Positions 1 to 9,425 of a stretch of 50,059 nucleotides of DNA are shown piece after piece. Each line of letters begins with the position of its first letter. The stretch's first letter is position 1. Position numbers and translations under genes: made by a program. The DNA comes from Hyphomicrobium_A sp964405975 (GTDB lineage: Bacteria > Pseudomonadota > Alphaproteobacteria > Rhizobiales > Hyphomicrobiaceae): positions 1-50,059 of the forward strand of contig CAYOPW010000010.1 in assembly GCA_964405975.1 (NCBI GenBank), written 5' to 3'. The notes under the pieces were generated by a model, which worked only from the letters and a program-made list of their open reading frames with translations, searched no databases and was not told the DNA's origin.

Positions 1-170
1 TCGTGTTCTTCCTCTTTGCTATGGCCAAGGCCATGGTGCCGCGGTATCGCTACGACCAATTGATGCGGCTTGGCTGGAAGGTATTCCTTCCGCTCTCGCT
101 GTTCATGGTTGTGGTCGTAGCCGCTGTACTTCAGTTTGGAGGTGAAGGGCTCTCCGTGACGGGAGGTTGA
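1..170 (+). CDS. nuoH: NADH-quinone oxidoreductase subunit H, C-terminal end (partial)
   Basis: Only the last 55 codons are present; the gene begins before the window. The visible part has a PRYRYDQLMRLGWK stretch typical of the NuoH/ND1 C-terminus, followed by a last transmembrane segment (FLPLSLFMVVVVAAVL) and a short hydrophilic tail ending at TGA. NuoH is the membrane subunit at the junction of the quinone site and the membrane arm of complex I. The order NuoH, I, J, K, L, M, N that follows is the standard bacterial one. The identification rests on this end and on the context. Confidence 0.93.
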   Translation, partial: VFFLFAMAKAMVPRYRYDQLMRLGWKVFLPLSLFMVVVVAAVLQFGGEGLSVTGG

Positions 171-319
171 CCCAATTAGCCCGTGTGTAACAGGCGTGTG
201 AGTGAGTGTTGCGGATGGGCTCTTGAGCTTTGCGGTGTTGATATGGGTAGTAGCAAGATAAGAACAGTCTGGCGACGTGGCGCGGCTGCTCTCACGATGA
301 CGACTGGCGAGAGGTCCCA

Positions 320-808
320 ATGAACGTCGCACAATCCGTCAGAGCCGTCTTTCTTTGGGAGTTTCTCTCCGCCTTCGGACTCTCGATGCGCCAATTCTTT
401 TCCAAGAAGAAGACGATCGACTATCCCTTCGAGCGCGGGCCCTTGTCGCCACGCTTTCGCGGCGAGCACGCGTTGCGGCGCTATCCCAATGGCGAGGAAC
501 GGTGCATCGCTTGCAAGCTGTGCGAGGCGATCTGTCCTGCCCAGGCCATAACGATCGAGGCTGGGCCGCGCCGCAACGACGGCACGCGGCGCACGACCCG
601 CTACGACATTGATATGGTCAAATGCATCTATTGCGGCCTCTGCCAGGAGGCGTGCCCCGTGGACGCCATCGTCGAGGGACCGAATTTCGAGTTTGCGACC
701 GAGACGCGCGAGGAGCTCTACTTCAACAAGGAGAGGCTACTTGATAATGGAGATCGGTGGGAACGCGAGATTGCAAAGAACCTTGAGCTCGATGCTCCCT
801 ACCGCTGA
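320..808 (+). CDS. nuoI: NADH-quinone oxidoreductase subunit I (2x[4Fe-4S])
   Basis: NuoI is a peripheral-arm subunit of complex I that carries clusters N6a and N6b, passing electrons toward quinone. The 162-residue protein has two perfect 8Fe ferredoxin motifs, with cysteines at 62, 65, 68, 72 and at 102, 105, 108, 112 (C-x2-C-x2-C-x3-C-P in both). Length and N-terminal amphipathic region match the family. A purine-rich GAGAGG lies upstream of the ATG. The gene is set off by a 149-bp spacer from nuoH and a 177-bp spacer to nuoJ, unusually wide for this operon. No convincing gene was seen in either spacer. Confidence 0.97.
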   Translation: MNVAQSVRAVFLWEFLSAFGLSMRQFFSKKKTIDYPFERGPLSPRFRGEHALRRYPNGEERCIACKLCEAICPAQAITIEAGPRRNDGTRRTTRYDIDMVKCIYCGLCQEACPVDAIVEGPNFEFATETREELYFNKERLLDNGDRWEREIAKNLELDAPYR

Positions 809-985
809 TCATGCGGCGGAAGGTCCGAGCAGGCTCTTTGGACTCAATGGCGTCTCGCCGCTTGGATTGTCGCTGCGCATGGGGTATTGCCCCTAGCGCA
901 AGTATGTGCGTGCCGGTGTGGCCCTTCACGTGTGCGTGGGGCGCGGCGAAGGCGGTAGACGAAAGAGGGCGCTGGGTTCTGACCG

Positions 986-1627
986 ATGGCACTGACTGCG
1001 GGCTTCTTCTATCTTTTTGCAGTGTTTTCGGTCATCGCCGGGGTGATGGTGATCGTGGCTAAGAACCCCGTGCACGCGGTTCTGTTTCTCATTCTGGCCT
1101 TCTTCAACGCCGCGGGACTGTTCATTCTGTTGGGTGCCGAGTTCCTGGCGATGATTCTCATCATTGTCTACGTGGGTGCGGTGGCAGTCCTCTTCCTGTT
1201 CGTCGTCATGATGCTCGACGTCGACTTTGCCGAGCTGAAGGCCGGCTTCATCAAGAATGCGCCTGTCGGATTGCTGGTTGGCGGCATCGTGCTGGTGGAG
1301 CTGATCCTCCTATTCGTGGCACGCGGATTTGAACTTGGCGTCGCCCATAAGCCGGCGGCCGCCACGCCCGCTGCCAATTCCGGCATTACCAATACCGAAG
1401 CCCTGGGGCACATCCTGTATACGAAGTACATCTACTTCTTCGAGGTTGCGGGCCTCATTCTGCTTGTCGCGATGATCGGCGCGATCGTCCTCACGCTTCG
1501 GCACAAGGTTGGTGTTCGCCGCCAGTCGATCGCGGCACAGGTGGCTCGTTCGCCGAAGGACAGTGTCGAGATCGTCAAGGTGCCCTCTGGCGGTTCAATC
1601 ATTCCCGCAACTGATGGGCAGAGCTGA
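986..1627 (+). CDS. nuoJ: NADH-quinone oxidoreductase subunit J
   Basis: NuoJ (ND6) is an integral membrane subunit of complex I next to NuoK and NuoA. The 213 residues show five hydrophobic segments, starting with GFFYLFAVFSVIAGVMVIVA and the conserved KNPVHAVLFL stretch, and the glycine- and glutamate-containing helix region around LLGAEFLAMILIIVYVGAV that forms the pi-bulge region in the family. A hydrophilic loop between helices 4 and 5 and a polar tail of about 40 residues are typical of alphaproteobacterial NuoJ. The gene ends 14 bp before nuoK, so the two are presumably translated from one message. Confidence 0.96.
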   Translation: MALTAGFFYLFAVFSVIAGVMVIVAKNPVHAVLFLILAFFNAAGLFILLGAEFLAMILIIVYVGAVAVLFLFVVMMLDVDFAELKAGFIKNAPVGLLVGGIVLVELILLFVARGFELGVAHKPAAATPAANSGITNTEALGHILYTKYIYFFEVAGLILLVAMIGAIVLTLRHKVGVRRQSIAAQVARSPKDSVEIVKVPSGGSIIPATDGQS

Positions 1628-1641
1628 GGAAGCGAAGCGAG

Positions 1642-1950
1642 ATGACGATCGGCATCGAGCATTATTTGACCGTCGCGGCGTCTCTATTCACGCTGGGCAT
1701 GCTCGGCATCTTTCTCAACCGTAAAAATGTGATCATCATCTTGATGTCGATTGAGCTGATGCTTCTCGCGGTCAACATCAATCTCGTGGCGTTTTCGCAC
1801 TTTCTTGGCGATCTCGTTGGTCAGGTGTTTGCGCTGCTGAACTTGACTGTGGCGGCAGCAGAAGCGGCTATCGGGCTGGCGATTGTCGTCGTCTACTATC
1901 GCAATCGCGGCTCAATCGCGGTTGACGACGTAAACATAATGAAGGGCTGA
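1642..1950 (+). CDS. nuoK: NADH-quinone oxidoreductase subunit K
   Basis: NuoK (ND4L) is a three-helix membrane subunit in the proton path of complex I. The 102-residue length is standard. The two conserved membrane glutamates are visible at about positions 38 (SIELMLLAVN) and 74 (AAAEAAIGLA), corresponding to E36 and E72 of the E. coli protein. A GAGGAAGCGAAGCGAG purine stretch precedes the ATG. It sits 14 bp after nuoJ and 10 bp before nuoL. Confidence 0.97.
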   Translation: MTIGIEHYLTVAASLFTLGMLGIFLNRKNVIIILMSIELMLLAVNINLVAFSHFLGDLVGQVFALLNLTVAAAEAAIGLAIVVVYYRNRGSIAVDDVNIMKG

Positions 1951-1960
1951 GGGGGACGCG

Positions 1961-3910
1961 ATGATCTACGCGGCAATCGTGTTCCTGCCGGGCTTGGGCG
2001 CGCTTATCGTGGGGTTCTTTGGCAGGCTCCTAGGCGTGAGGGCCTCCGAGCTCATCACAACCGGCCTGCTCATTGCCTCGTGCATCCTCTCCTGGATCGT
2101 CTTCTGGCGGATGGGCTTTGAGCATGAGACCGATAGCATCACTGTGCTGCGGTGGATCACTAGCGGCGAGCTCGATGTCTCTTGGGCCTTCAAGGTCGAC
2201 ACACTGACCGCTGTCATGTTCGTGGTCGTCACGACCGTCTCCGCGCTCGTTCACGTCTATTCAATTGGCTACATGTCCGAGGACCCATCGCGTCCACGAT
2301 TCTTCTCCTTTCTGTCAGGCTTCACCTTCTCCATGCTGATGCTGGTGACGTCCGACAACCTATTGCAGTTGTTCTTCGGCTGGGAGGGTGTGGGGCTCTT
2401 CTCATACCTGCTGATCGGCTTCTGGTATGAGAAGGAATCGGCCAACGCCGCCGCCATCAAGGCGTTCATCGTCAATCGCGTCGGCGACTTTGGCTTTGCG
2501 CTGGGGATATTCGGCCTGTTCGCCATCTTCCGAACCATCAACATGGATGTGCTATTTGAGGCGGCTCCTGCGATGGCCGGGCAGACCTTCTCATTCCTGG
2601 GCTATGAGGCCGATATCCTCACCACGCTGTGTCTGCTTTTGTTTATGGGTGCGATGGGCAAGTCGGCGCAGTTCCTGCTGCACACCTGGCTTCCCGACGC
2701 GATGGAGGGCCCAACTCCGGTTTCCGCCTTGATCCATGCGGCAACTATGGTGACGGCCGGTGTGTTTATGGTGGCGCGGCTTTCTCCGCTCTTTGAGCTG
2801 GCGCCTATTGCGCTCAGCTTCGTCACCCTTATTGGCTCGTTCACAGCCTTCTTTGCTGCGACCATCGCCGTCTGTCAGAACGATATCAAACGCGTCATCG
2901 CGTATTCGACCTGCTCGCAGTTGGGCTACATGTTCGCCGCCTGCGGCATCGGTGCTTTTTCGATGGGTATCTTCCATCTCTTCTGCCACGCATTCTTCAA
3001 GTCGCTGCTCTTCTTGAGCGCGGGCTCGGTGAAACACTCCCTGCATGAAGAGCAAGACATGCGCAAGATGGGCGGGCTAGCAACCAAAATGCCCATCACC
3101 TGGTTGATGATGATTGCAGGCGGGTTGGCCCTTTCGGGTTTTGGCATCCCCCACATTGGCGGCTTTGCAGGTTTCTACTCAAAGGATGCGATCATCGTCG
3201 CTTCGTACGCGAAGGAAACCTATTACCAATACTCATTCTGGTTGCTGCTTTTCGGTGCCTTTCTAACAGCGGTCTACATTTGGCGGCTGATCCTCATGAC
3301 GTTCCACGGCAAGACGCGTATCGATCCTGACGATTACCGCAAGACGCATGAGAGCCCGTTTGTGATGACTATTCCGCTCATGTGCCTTGGGTTTGGAGCG
3401 GCATTTGCCGGGGCGCTCGGCATCTATACGTTCATCGGCGAGGGCGCCAACGTATTCTGGAATAACGCGGTCGTGCAAAAGGCCGAGGTGGAACTTTACC
3501 ACGCCAGCCATCATGACCTTCCTGAATGGGTGCACTGGTCCACCTTCACGGCGATGGCGCTCGGAACGTTTATGCCGTTCCTCTTCTACGTTATTGCGCC
3601 CGGGCTGCCGGCCCTCACAACGCGCATTTTCCGTCCCATCTATCTGTTCTTGCTCAACAAGTGGTACATCGACGAGCTCTACGATCTCATCTTCGTGCGC
3701 CCGACACTCTGGATCGCAAACGTGCTGTGGAAGGTCGGCGACATCGGCATCATCAACGGGCTAATCGACGGGACCGCGGCAGGCGTCTACCGCGTTACGA
3801 ACCGCGTCGTGAAGCTGCAAACGGGTTACATCTATCACTACGCCTTTGCCATGTTGATTGGTGTGGCGCTCATTCTTAGCTGGTTCATGATCAGGGGCGG
3901 GGCGCTATAA
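1961..3910 (+). CDS. nuoL: NADH-quinone oxidoreductase subunit L
   Basis: NuoL (ND5) is the distal antiporter-like proton pump of complex I and carries the long lateral helix. The 649-residue length fits alphaproteobacterial NuoL. Recognisable parts are the FFGWEGVGLFSYLLIGFW helix with the conserved glutamate, the HTWLPDAMEGPTPVSALIH signature of the proton-conducting Q/M family, a LKSLLFLSAG-like segment, and a C-terminal hydrophobic helix (YHYAFAMLIGVALILSWF) that anchors the lateral helix. The stop codon is directly followed by the nuoM ATG with no spacer, which suggests translational coupling. Confidence 0.97.
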   Translation: MIYAAIVFLPGLGALIVGFFGRLLGVRASELITTGLLIASCILSWIVFWRMGFEHETDSITVLRWITSGELDVSWAFKVDTLTAVMFVVVTTVSALVHVYSIGYMSEDPSRPRFFSFLSGFTFSMLMLVTSDNLLQLFFGWEGVGLFSYLLIGFWYEKESANAAAIKAFIVNRVGDFGFALGIFGLFAIFRTINMDVLFEAAPAMAGQTFSFLGYEADILTTLCLLLFMGAMGKSAQFLLHTWLPDAMEGPTPVSALIHAATMVTAGVFMVARLSPLFELAPIALSFVTLIGSFTAFFAATIAVCQNDIKRVIAYSTCSQLGYMFAACGIGAFSMGIFHLFCHAFFKSLLFLSAGSVKHSLHEEQDMRKMGGLATKMPITWLMMIAGGLALSGFGIPHIGGFAGFYSKDAIIVASYAKETYYQYSFWLLLFGAFLTAVYIWRLILMTFHGKTRIDPDDYRKTHESPFVMTIPLMCLGFGAAFAGALGIYTFIGEGANVFWNNAVVQKAEVELYHASHHDLPEWVHWSTFTAMALGTFMPFLFYVIAPGLPALTTRIFRPIYLFLLNKWYIDELYDLIFVRPTLWIANVLWKVGDIGIINGLIDGTAAGVYRVTNRVVKLQTGYIYHYAFAMLIGVALILSWFMIRGGAL

Positions 3911-5410
3911 ATGGATATCTCGTCGGCCCCCATCCTCTCAATCGTCACGTTCCTGCCGCTCGTGGGTGCGGTGATCATCGCTTGCCTCAATCGCGACGCG
4001 AAAGGCAATGCGCGGTGGATCGCTCTTTGGACGACGGCGATCACGTTCCTCATCTCGCTGCTCATTTGGGTCAACTTCGACAACATGAGCGGGGCCTTTC
4101 AGTTCGTCGAGAAGCACGATTGGCTCAACATCATGACGTACAAGATGGGCGTCGACGGCATTTCGATGCTGTTCGTGATTCTGACGACCTTCTTGCTGCC
4201 CTTGTGCATCATCTCAAGTTGGGTCGTCATCCAAGATCGCGTCAAGGAATACATGATCGCGTTTCTTGTACTCGAAACGCTGATGGTTGGCGTGTTCTGC
4301 GCGCTGGACCTCATCCTGTTCTTCATCTTCTTTGAGGGCAGCCTCATCCCGATGTTCCTCATCATCGGTATTTGGGGCGGCCCCAATCGCGTTTATGCGA
4401 CCTTCAAGTTCTTCCTCTACACGCTATTGGGCTCGGTCTTTATGCTGCTCGCCGTGTTGGCGATGTATTGGTACGCGGGCACGACCGATATCCCGACGCT
4501 GATGACCACCACATTCCCGGCGGATATGCAGTGGTGGCTGTGGTTCGCCTTCTTCGCCTCCTTCGCGGTGAAGCTGCCAATGTGGCCGGTGCACACTTGG
4601 TTGCCCGATGCGCACGTGGAGGCGCCGACAGCGGGCTCAGTCATCCTGGCCGCGATCCTCCTGAAGTTTGGCGCCTACGGCTTCTTGCGCTTCTCGGTGC
4701 CCATGTTCCCCCTTGCCAGCCAAGAGCTCGCACCCTTTATGTTTGTGCTGTCGATCGTCGCAATCATCTACACGTCGCTCGTTGCGCTTGCGCAGACCGA
4801 TATGAAAAAGCTCATTGCTTACTCCTCGGTTGCGCACATGGGCTTCGTGACGATGGGCATCTTCACGTTTTCAACACAGGGTGTGGAAGGAGCAATCTTC
4901 CAGATGGTCTCCCACGGGATTGTTTCAGCTGGGCTCTTCCTTAGCGTCGGCGTTCTTTACGATCGCATGCATACGCATGAGATTTCCGTTTTTGGCGGTC
5001 TTGTGCAGCGCATGCCAATTTACGCCGCTCTCTTCATGGTCTTCACCATGGCCAATCTCGGGCTGCCTGGTACGAGCGGCTTTATCGGCGAGTTTTTGAC
5101 GCTTGTCGCCGCGTTCAAGGTCAACACATGGGTCGCATTCTTAGCGACCACGGGCGTCATTACCTCAGCGGCTTACGGACTCTACGTCTATAAGCGTGTT
5201 ATTTTCGGTGTGCTCGTGAAGCCGGCGCTTAAGACGATTCAGGCCTTGAGCTACCGAGAAATTGCGATCATGGCGCCGCTCGTGTTCCTCACGCTTCTGC
5301 TCGGCATCTATCCCGCGCCCGTGTTCGACGTGACTGCGGTTTCGGTGAAAAAGCTTGTCGCCGCCTACGAGGCCTCGGTGAAGCCAGTAACCGCACTCGT
5401 CGTTCCTTAG
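3911..5410 (+). CDS. nuoM: NADH-quinone oxidoreductase subunit M
   Basis: NuoM (ND4) is the middle antiporter-like proton pump of complex I. The 499 residues contain FFEGSLIPMFLIIGIWGG with the conserved membrane glutamate, the VHTWLPDAHVEAPTAGSV signature, and ILLKFGAYGFLRFS with the conserved lysine of the antiporter family. The ATG abuts the nuoL stop codon. It belongs to the same transcript as nuoL and nuoN, with 18 bp to the latter. Nothing unusual was seen in the reading frame. Confidence 0.97.
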   Translation: MDISSAPILSIVTFLPLVGAVIIACLNRDAKGNARWIALWTTAITFLISLLIWVNFDNMSGAFQFVEKHDWLNIMTYKMGVDGISMLFVILTTFLLPLCIISSWVVIQDRVKEYMIAFLVLETLMVGVFCALDLILFFIFFEGSLIPMFLIIGIWGGPNRVYATFKFFLYTLLGSVFMLLAVLAMYWYAGTTDIPTLMTTTFPADMQWWLWFAFFASFAVKLPMWPVHTWLPDAHVEAPTAGSVILAAILLKFGAYGFLRFSVPMFPLASQELAPFMFVLSIVAIIYTSLVALAQTDMKKLIAYSSVAHMGFVTMGIFTFSTQGVEGAIFQMVSHGIVSAGLFLSVGVLYDRMHTHEISVFGGLVQRMPIYAALFMVFTMANLGLPGTSGFIGEFLTLVAAFKVNTWVAFLATTGVITSAAYGLYVYKRVIFGVLVKPALKTIQALSYREIAIMAPLVFLTLLLGIYPAPVFDVTAVSVKKLVAAYEASVKPVTALVVP

Positions 5411-5428
5411 GTTGGGAGCCTGCACGTC

Positions 5429-6889
5429 ATGCAGCATTTGTCCTTATATGCGCCGGCCCTGCCAGAGATCATTGTCGCGGTGGGTGCAATGGCACTTTTG
5501 ATGTTTGGCGTGTTTCGCAATGCTACGCCTGGCGGCGACTTTGCCACCGCCTGGCTTGCTATCGGAGTTCTGCTCGCCGCCGCGCTTCTCGTTGTCACCG
5601 GGACAACCGGGCGTGAGGTATTGTTTGAGGGAGCCTTCATCGTCGACGGCTTTGCCCGCTTCATGAAGCTCCTGGTCATCGGCGGCGCGGTGCTGGTGAT
5701 CATTATGTCGTTCGGCGGCCTTGAGCGCATGCGGCTGCTTTCCTTTGAGTATGCCGTGCTACTGCTGCTGGCTGTGCTCGGTATGATGCTGATGATCTCG
5801 GCTGGTGACTTGATTGCGCTCTACCTGGGTATCGAGCTGCAAAGCCTGTCGCTCTACGTCGTCGCGGCAATAAAGCGTGACGAGGTGCGCTCGAGCGAGG
5901 CGGGCCTAAAGTATTTCGTGTTGGGCGCCCTATCGTCGGGCATGCTGCTTTATGGCGCGTCGCTGATCTATGGCTTCACGGGCTCAGTCGACTTTGGTGT
6001 GATCGCGAACGTGGCCCAGGGTCAATTGGCGGCGGATAATATTGGGCTCACATTCGGCCTCGTCTTCTTGCTGGTCGGCATTGCATTCAAGATTTCTGCG
6101 GTGCCGTTCCATATGTGGACGCCGGATGTCTATCAAGGTGCGCCGACGCCGGTGACCGCCTTCTTCGCTGCGGCGCCCAAACTTGCCGCGATGGCGCTCC
6201 TGATGCGGGTAGTGTTTGTGGCCTTTCCTGGCATCGCGCCGCAGTGGCAACAGATCATTGTTTTCTTGAGTATCGCCTCGATGTTGCTGGGCGCGTTCGC
6301 GGCGATCGGACAAACGAACATCAAGCGGCTGATGGCCTATTCCTCGATTGGCCACATTGGCTATGCGCTGGTGGGGGTCGCTGCGAACAATGAAGCCGGT
6401 ATGCAAGCGGTGCTGATCTATCTTGCCATTTATCTGTTCATGACGCTTGGCGCGTTCGCATGCATTTTATCGATGCGCACCAAGGATGGGATGTTGGAGG
6501 ACATCGACTCGTTGTCAGGTCTTGCCAAGACCAACCTGTCGTTAGCATTTGTTTTGGCGATGATACTCTTTTCCATGGCAGGGGTTCCGCCGCTTGCGGG
6601 CTTCTTCGCCAAGTTCTACGTGTTTGCTGCCGCAATCAAAGCTGGCCTTTACCCGCTCGCGATCATCGGTGTTCTGGCTAGTGTTATTGCCGCCTACTAT
6701 TATTTGCGTGTTATCAAGGTGATGTTCATGGATGATGCGATCCAATCCTTCCTGCCCGTGGAACGCGGCACCGGCTTTGTCATGACGGTCGCGACCATGT
6801 TTGTGCTGTTGTTCGTTCTTGTTCCGCAGCCCCTTGTCAACGCAGCGCTTGATGCTGTGCAGTCGCTGCAGACCGTCTCAGGTCCATGA
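5429..6889 (+). CDS. nuoN: NADH-quinone oxidoreductase subunit N
   Basis: NuoN (ND2) is the third antiporter-like pump of the complex I membrane arm. The 486 residues show about fourteen hydrophobic segments, the conserved LGIELQSLSLYVVAA helix with its glutamate, the LKYFVLGALSSGMLLYG helix with the conserved lysine, and the FHMWTPDVYQGAPTPVTAFF signature. It is the last nuo gene. Its stop codon overlaps the birA start by four bases (ATGA), so birA and the following genes are probably carried on the nuo transcript. Confidence 0.97.
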   Translation: MQHLSLYAPALPEIIVAVGAMALLMFGVFRNATPGGDFATAWLAIGVLLAAALLVVTGTTGREVLFEGAFIVDGFARFMKLLVIGGAVLVIIMSFGGLERMRLLSFEYAVLLLLAVLGMMLMISAGDLIALYLGIELQSLSLYVVAAIKRDEVRSSEAGLKYFVLGALSSGMLLYGASLIYGFTGSVDFGVIANVAQGQLAADNIGLTFGLVFLLVGIAFKISAVPFHMWTPDVYQGAPTPVTAFFAAAPKLAAMALLMRVVFVAFPGIAPQWQQIIVFLSIASMLLGAFAAIGQTNIKRLMAYSSIGHIGYALVGVAANNEAGMQAVLIYLAIYLFMTLGAFACILSMRTKDGMLEDIDSLSGLAKTNLSLAFVLAMILFSMAGVPPLAGFFAKFYVFAAAIKAGLYPLAIIGVLASVIAAYYYLRVIKVMFMDDAIQSFLPVERGTGFVMTVATMFVLLFVLVPQPLVNAALDAVQSLQTVSGP

Positions 6890-7695
6890 GCGCGGCGCCG
6901 TCCGGCGTTTCCGATCCAGACCGTTGGGTGCACCTGGCTGAGGTTGACTCCACGAACGGCGAAGCCATGCGCCGTGCGCTTGCCGGTGAAGCAGGACCAC
7001 TGTGGGTTCTGGCGGACAGGCAATCGGCAGGGCGGGGGCGATCAGGCCGGTCCTGGGCGTCGCCGCCGGGTAATCTCTATGCGAGCCTGCTCATCTTAAC
7101 GCACGCACCGCTCGCCAAGTTAGGTCAACTCTCGCTGGTGGCCGGTGTTGCAACCATCGACGCCGTTCGCAACGCGAGTCCGCTGGCGTCTGGGGAATCC
7201 CTGCGGCTTAAATGGCCCAACGATATTCTTATAGGTTCCACCAAGGCCGGTGGCATTCTGGTTGAAAGCTGTACACGAGGGCGTGACGAGGAGATCGCGG
7301 CGGTTATCGGTATTGGACTCAATCTGGCCTCGGGCCCAACGGAATTAGGCCGGGCTGCAACGTATCTGGCTGCGCATGGTTTGACACTTTCACCGCGAGC
7401 GGCTTTGTGCTTCCTGGCTCGGGAAATGGACGCTTGGCTCAAGACGTGGAATGACGGGATTGGATTTCCAGCCGTACGCGAGGCCTGGCTTGCGCGCGCA
7501 GGTCCCGTCGGTGAACCGCTTCGCGTCCTTGCCAATGAGGGACCTGTGAAAGGGTCATTTGCCGGGCTCGATGCTGAAGGGGCGCTGATGATTTCCGATG
7601 AGCAAGGTTGTGTGCAGCACTTTGCTTACGGCGATGTGTCGCTTGTAAACGCGTCTCTAACTGGCGCGGCGCAGAAGGAAGACGACAGCCCATGA
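6886..7695 (+). CDS. birA: Biotin--[acetyl-CoA-carboxylase] ligase
   Basis: This enzyme activates biotin with ATP and attaches it to the lysine of biotin carboxyl carrier proteins. The 269 residues have the biotinyl-5'-AMP binding motif GRGRSGRSW at 49-57 and KWPNDI at about 109-114. There is no N-terminal helix-turn-helix, so it is a class I ligase without the repressor function of E. coli BirA. It overlaps nuoN by four bases at its start and rnj by four bases at its end. The tight packing suggests coupled translation at the end of the nuo operon, an arrangement common in Hyphomicrobiales. Confidence 0.94.
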   Translation: MSAAPSGVSDPDRWVHLAEVDSTNGEAMRRALAGEAGPLWVLADRQSAGRGRSGRSWASPPGNLYASLLILTHAPLAKLGQLSLVAGVATIDAVRNASPLASGESLRLKWPNDILIGSTKAGGILVESCTRGRDEEIAAVIGIGLNLASGPTELGRAATYLAAHGLTLSPRAALCFLAREMDAWLKTWNDGIGFPAVREAWLARAGPVGEPLRVLANEGPVKGSFAGLDAEGALMISDEQGCVQHFAYGDVSLVNASLTGAAQKEDDSP

Positions 7696-9395
7696 ATGAG
7701 AAGGGGCGCGGCGGCGGCCGGAAAAAAGGGGGAGAGGAGCTCGTATTCGTCGCTCTTGGTGGTCTCGGCGAGATCGGCATGAACATGTACCTGTATGGCT
7801 ACGGCCCGCAGGATGCGCGTCAATGGATGATGGTGGATTGCGGGATCACGTTTCCGGAGGGTGAGAACGATCCCGGCATTGACGTGATCCTTCCGGACGT
7901 TCGCTTCATCGAGGAGAATAGCGACAGTCTTGCGGGAATCGTTTTAACGCACGCGCACGAGGATCATGTTGGTGCTGTAATCGAGCTGTGGCCTCGATTA
8001 AAGGCACCCATCTACGCGACGCCCTTTACGGCAGGAATGCTGAAGGCGAAGCTTGCCGAATACGGCCGGGGGCTTGAGCTGCCCATTCATGTCGTCGCAC
8101 TCGATGGAAAGTTCGCAGTGGGTCCCTTCGACGTGGAACTCGTGACACTTCCTCACTCGATTCCGGAGATGAGTGCGCTGGCTATTCGCACACCGGCCGG
8201 ATTGGTTTTTCATACTGGCGACTGGAAGCTCGACGAAGAACCTTTGATCACCGAGCCGCTCGATGAAATGCGCCTTAACGCCTTTGGAGATGAAGGTGTT
8301 CTGGCGCTCGTGTGCGATTCCACCAACGCCTTCCGCGAAGGAACCTCGCCATCAGAGAGCGAGGTTGCGCAATCACTCACCGAGATCATCAAGGGCGCAA
8401 AGGGCCGCGTAGCCGTTACATGCTTTTCCTCAAACGTTGCGCGCATAAAAACAGTTGCGGACGCCGCGCGAGAGACCGGGCGCCATCTGGTTGTCGCCGG
8501 CCGGGCGCTGCAACGCGTGATCGATGTCGCGCTCGACACAGGCTATTTGCCCAAGAGCTTTAGATACCTCGACCAGGATCAGTTTAGCTATTTGGATCGG
8601 CGCGAGGTCGTCCTTTTGTGCACCGGGAGCCAGGGCGAACCCAGGGCCGCGCTTGCGCGTATTGCTGAAGAAGAGCACCCGGCTATTTCGCTCGCCAAAG
8701 GTGATCTCGTCATCTACTCCTCGCGCGCGATTCCCGGCAACGAGAAGGCCGTTGGACGCATCCAAAACTTACTTGCGCACATTGGCTGCACGTTGCTCAC
8801 CGACAACGAGGCGCTCGTGCACGTTACGGGCCATCCTCGCCGCGATGAGCTCCGTCAAATGTATCGCTGGACAAGACCACAGTTGGTGGTGCCCATGCAT
8901 GGCGAAGCGCGACACATCCAGGCGCAGGCCGTGCTTGCGCGTGAAATGGGCGTGCGCGAGGTCTTTCCCGTGCTCGATGGTGAGATCGTCCGTCTGGCCC
9001 CCGAACCTGCTGTCATTGATGATGCGCCCGTGGGCCGTCTCTTTCGCGATGGCCGGCTACTCATTCCTGAGTTTGACGGTCCGGTGCATGATCGCCGCAG
9101 ACTGTCGTACGTCGGCATTGTCTTCGTAACGATTTGCATGTCGCGGGGCGGCGAGGTTTTGAGCGACCCGCAAACCGTTCTCGACGGGGTGCCAGACGAA
9201 ACGGCGAATGGTGAGGCAATGCTCGATGTTGTGCTCGATGCCATCGATGGCACTTTGAGAAGTGTGCCAAAGCCGCGCCGCAAGTCCCCCGATCTCATTG
9301 CCGAGGCGGTTCGACGCGCTGTCCGGGCGGCCATTTCGGATGTCTGGGGCAAGAAGCCCGTTTGCAAGGTGCTGGTAAACGTGATCGATAATTAG
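7692..9395 (+). CDS. rnj: Ribonuclease J
   Basis: RNase J is a metallo-beta-lactamase/beta-CASP ribonuclease with endo- and 5'-3' exonuclease activity in RNA maturation and decay. The zinc-binding motif HAHEDH lies at 87-92 of the 567 residues, followed by PHSIPEMS and the FHTGDWKLD metal-ligand region. The beta-CASP part carries the CTGSQGEP motif, and the HVTGHPRRDEL and PMHGEARH segments close the catalytic core. A small beta/alpha domain follows at the C-terminus. I chose the ATG at 7692 because it overlaps the birA stop codon (ATGA) and gives the family length. An open extension upstream lies inside birA. Confidence 0.94.
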   Translation: MNEKGRGGGRKKGGEELVFVALGGLGEIGMNMYLYGYGPQDARQWMMVDCGITFPEGENDPGIDVILPDVRFIEENSDSLAGIVLTHAHEDHVGAVIELWPRLKAPIYATPFTAGMLKAKLAEYGRGLELPIHVVALDGKFAVGPFDVELVTLPHSIPEMSALAIRTPAGLVFHTGDWKLDEEPLITEPLDEMRLNAFGDEGVLALVCDSTNAFREGTSPSESEVAQSLTEIIKGAKGRVAVTCFSSNVARIKTVADAARETGRHLVVAGRALQRVIDVALDTGYLPKSFRYLDQDQFSYLDRREVVLLCTGSQGEPRAALARIAEEEHPAISLAKGDLVIYSSRAIPGNEKAVGRIQNLLAHIGCTLLTDNEALVHVTGHPRRDELRQMYRWTRPQLVVPMHGEARHIQAQAVLAREMGVREVFPVLDGEIVRLAPEPAVIDDAPVGRLFRDGRLLIPEFDGPVHDRRRLSYVGIVFVTICMSRGGEVLSDPQTVLDGVPDETANGEAMLDVVLDAIDGTLRSVPKPRRKSPDLIAEAVRRAVRAAISDVWGKKPVCKVLVNVIDN

Positions 9396-9425
9396 GGCCA
9401 AGAGCACTCCAAACGGGAGAACTGG

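Noticed and set aside
811..1062. Possible small gene between nuoI and nuoJ
   Set aside because: No similarity to a known protein type, odd Cys/Arg/Trp composition, and it overlaps the start of nuoJ.
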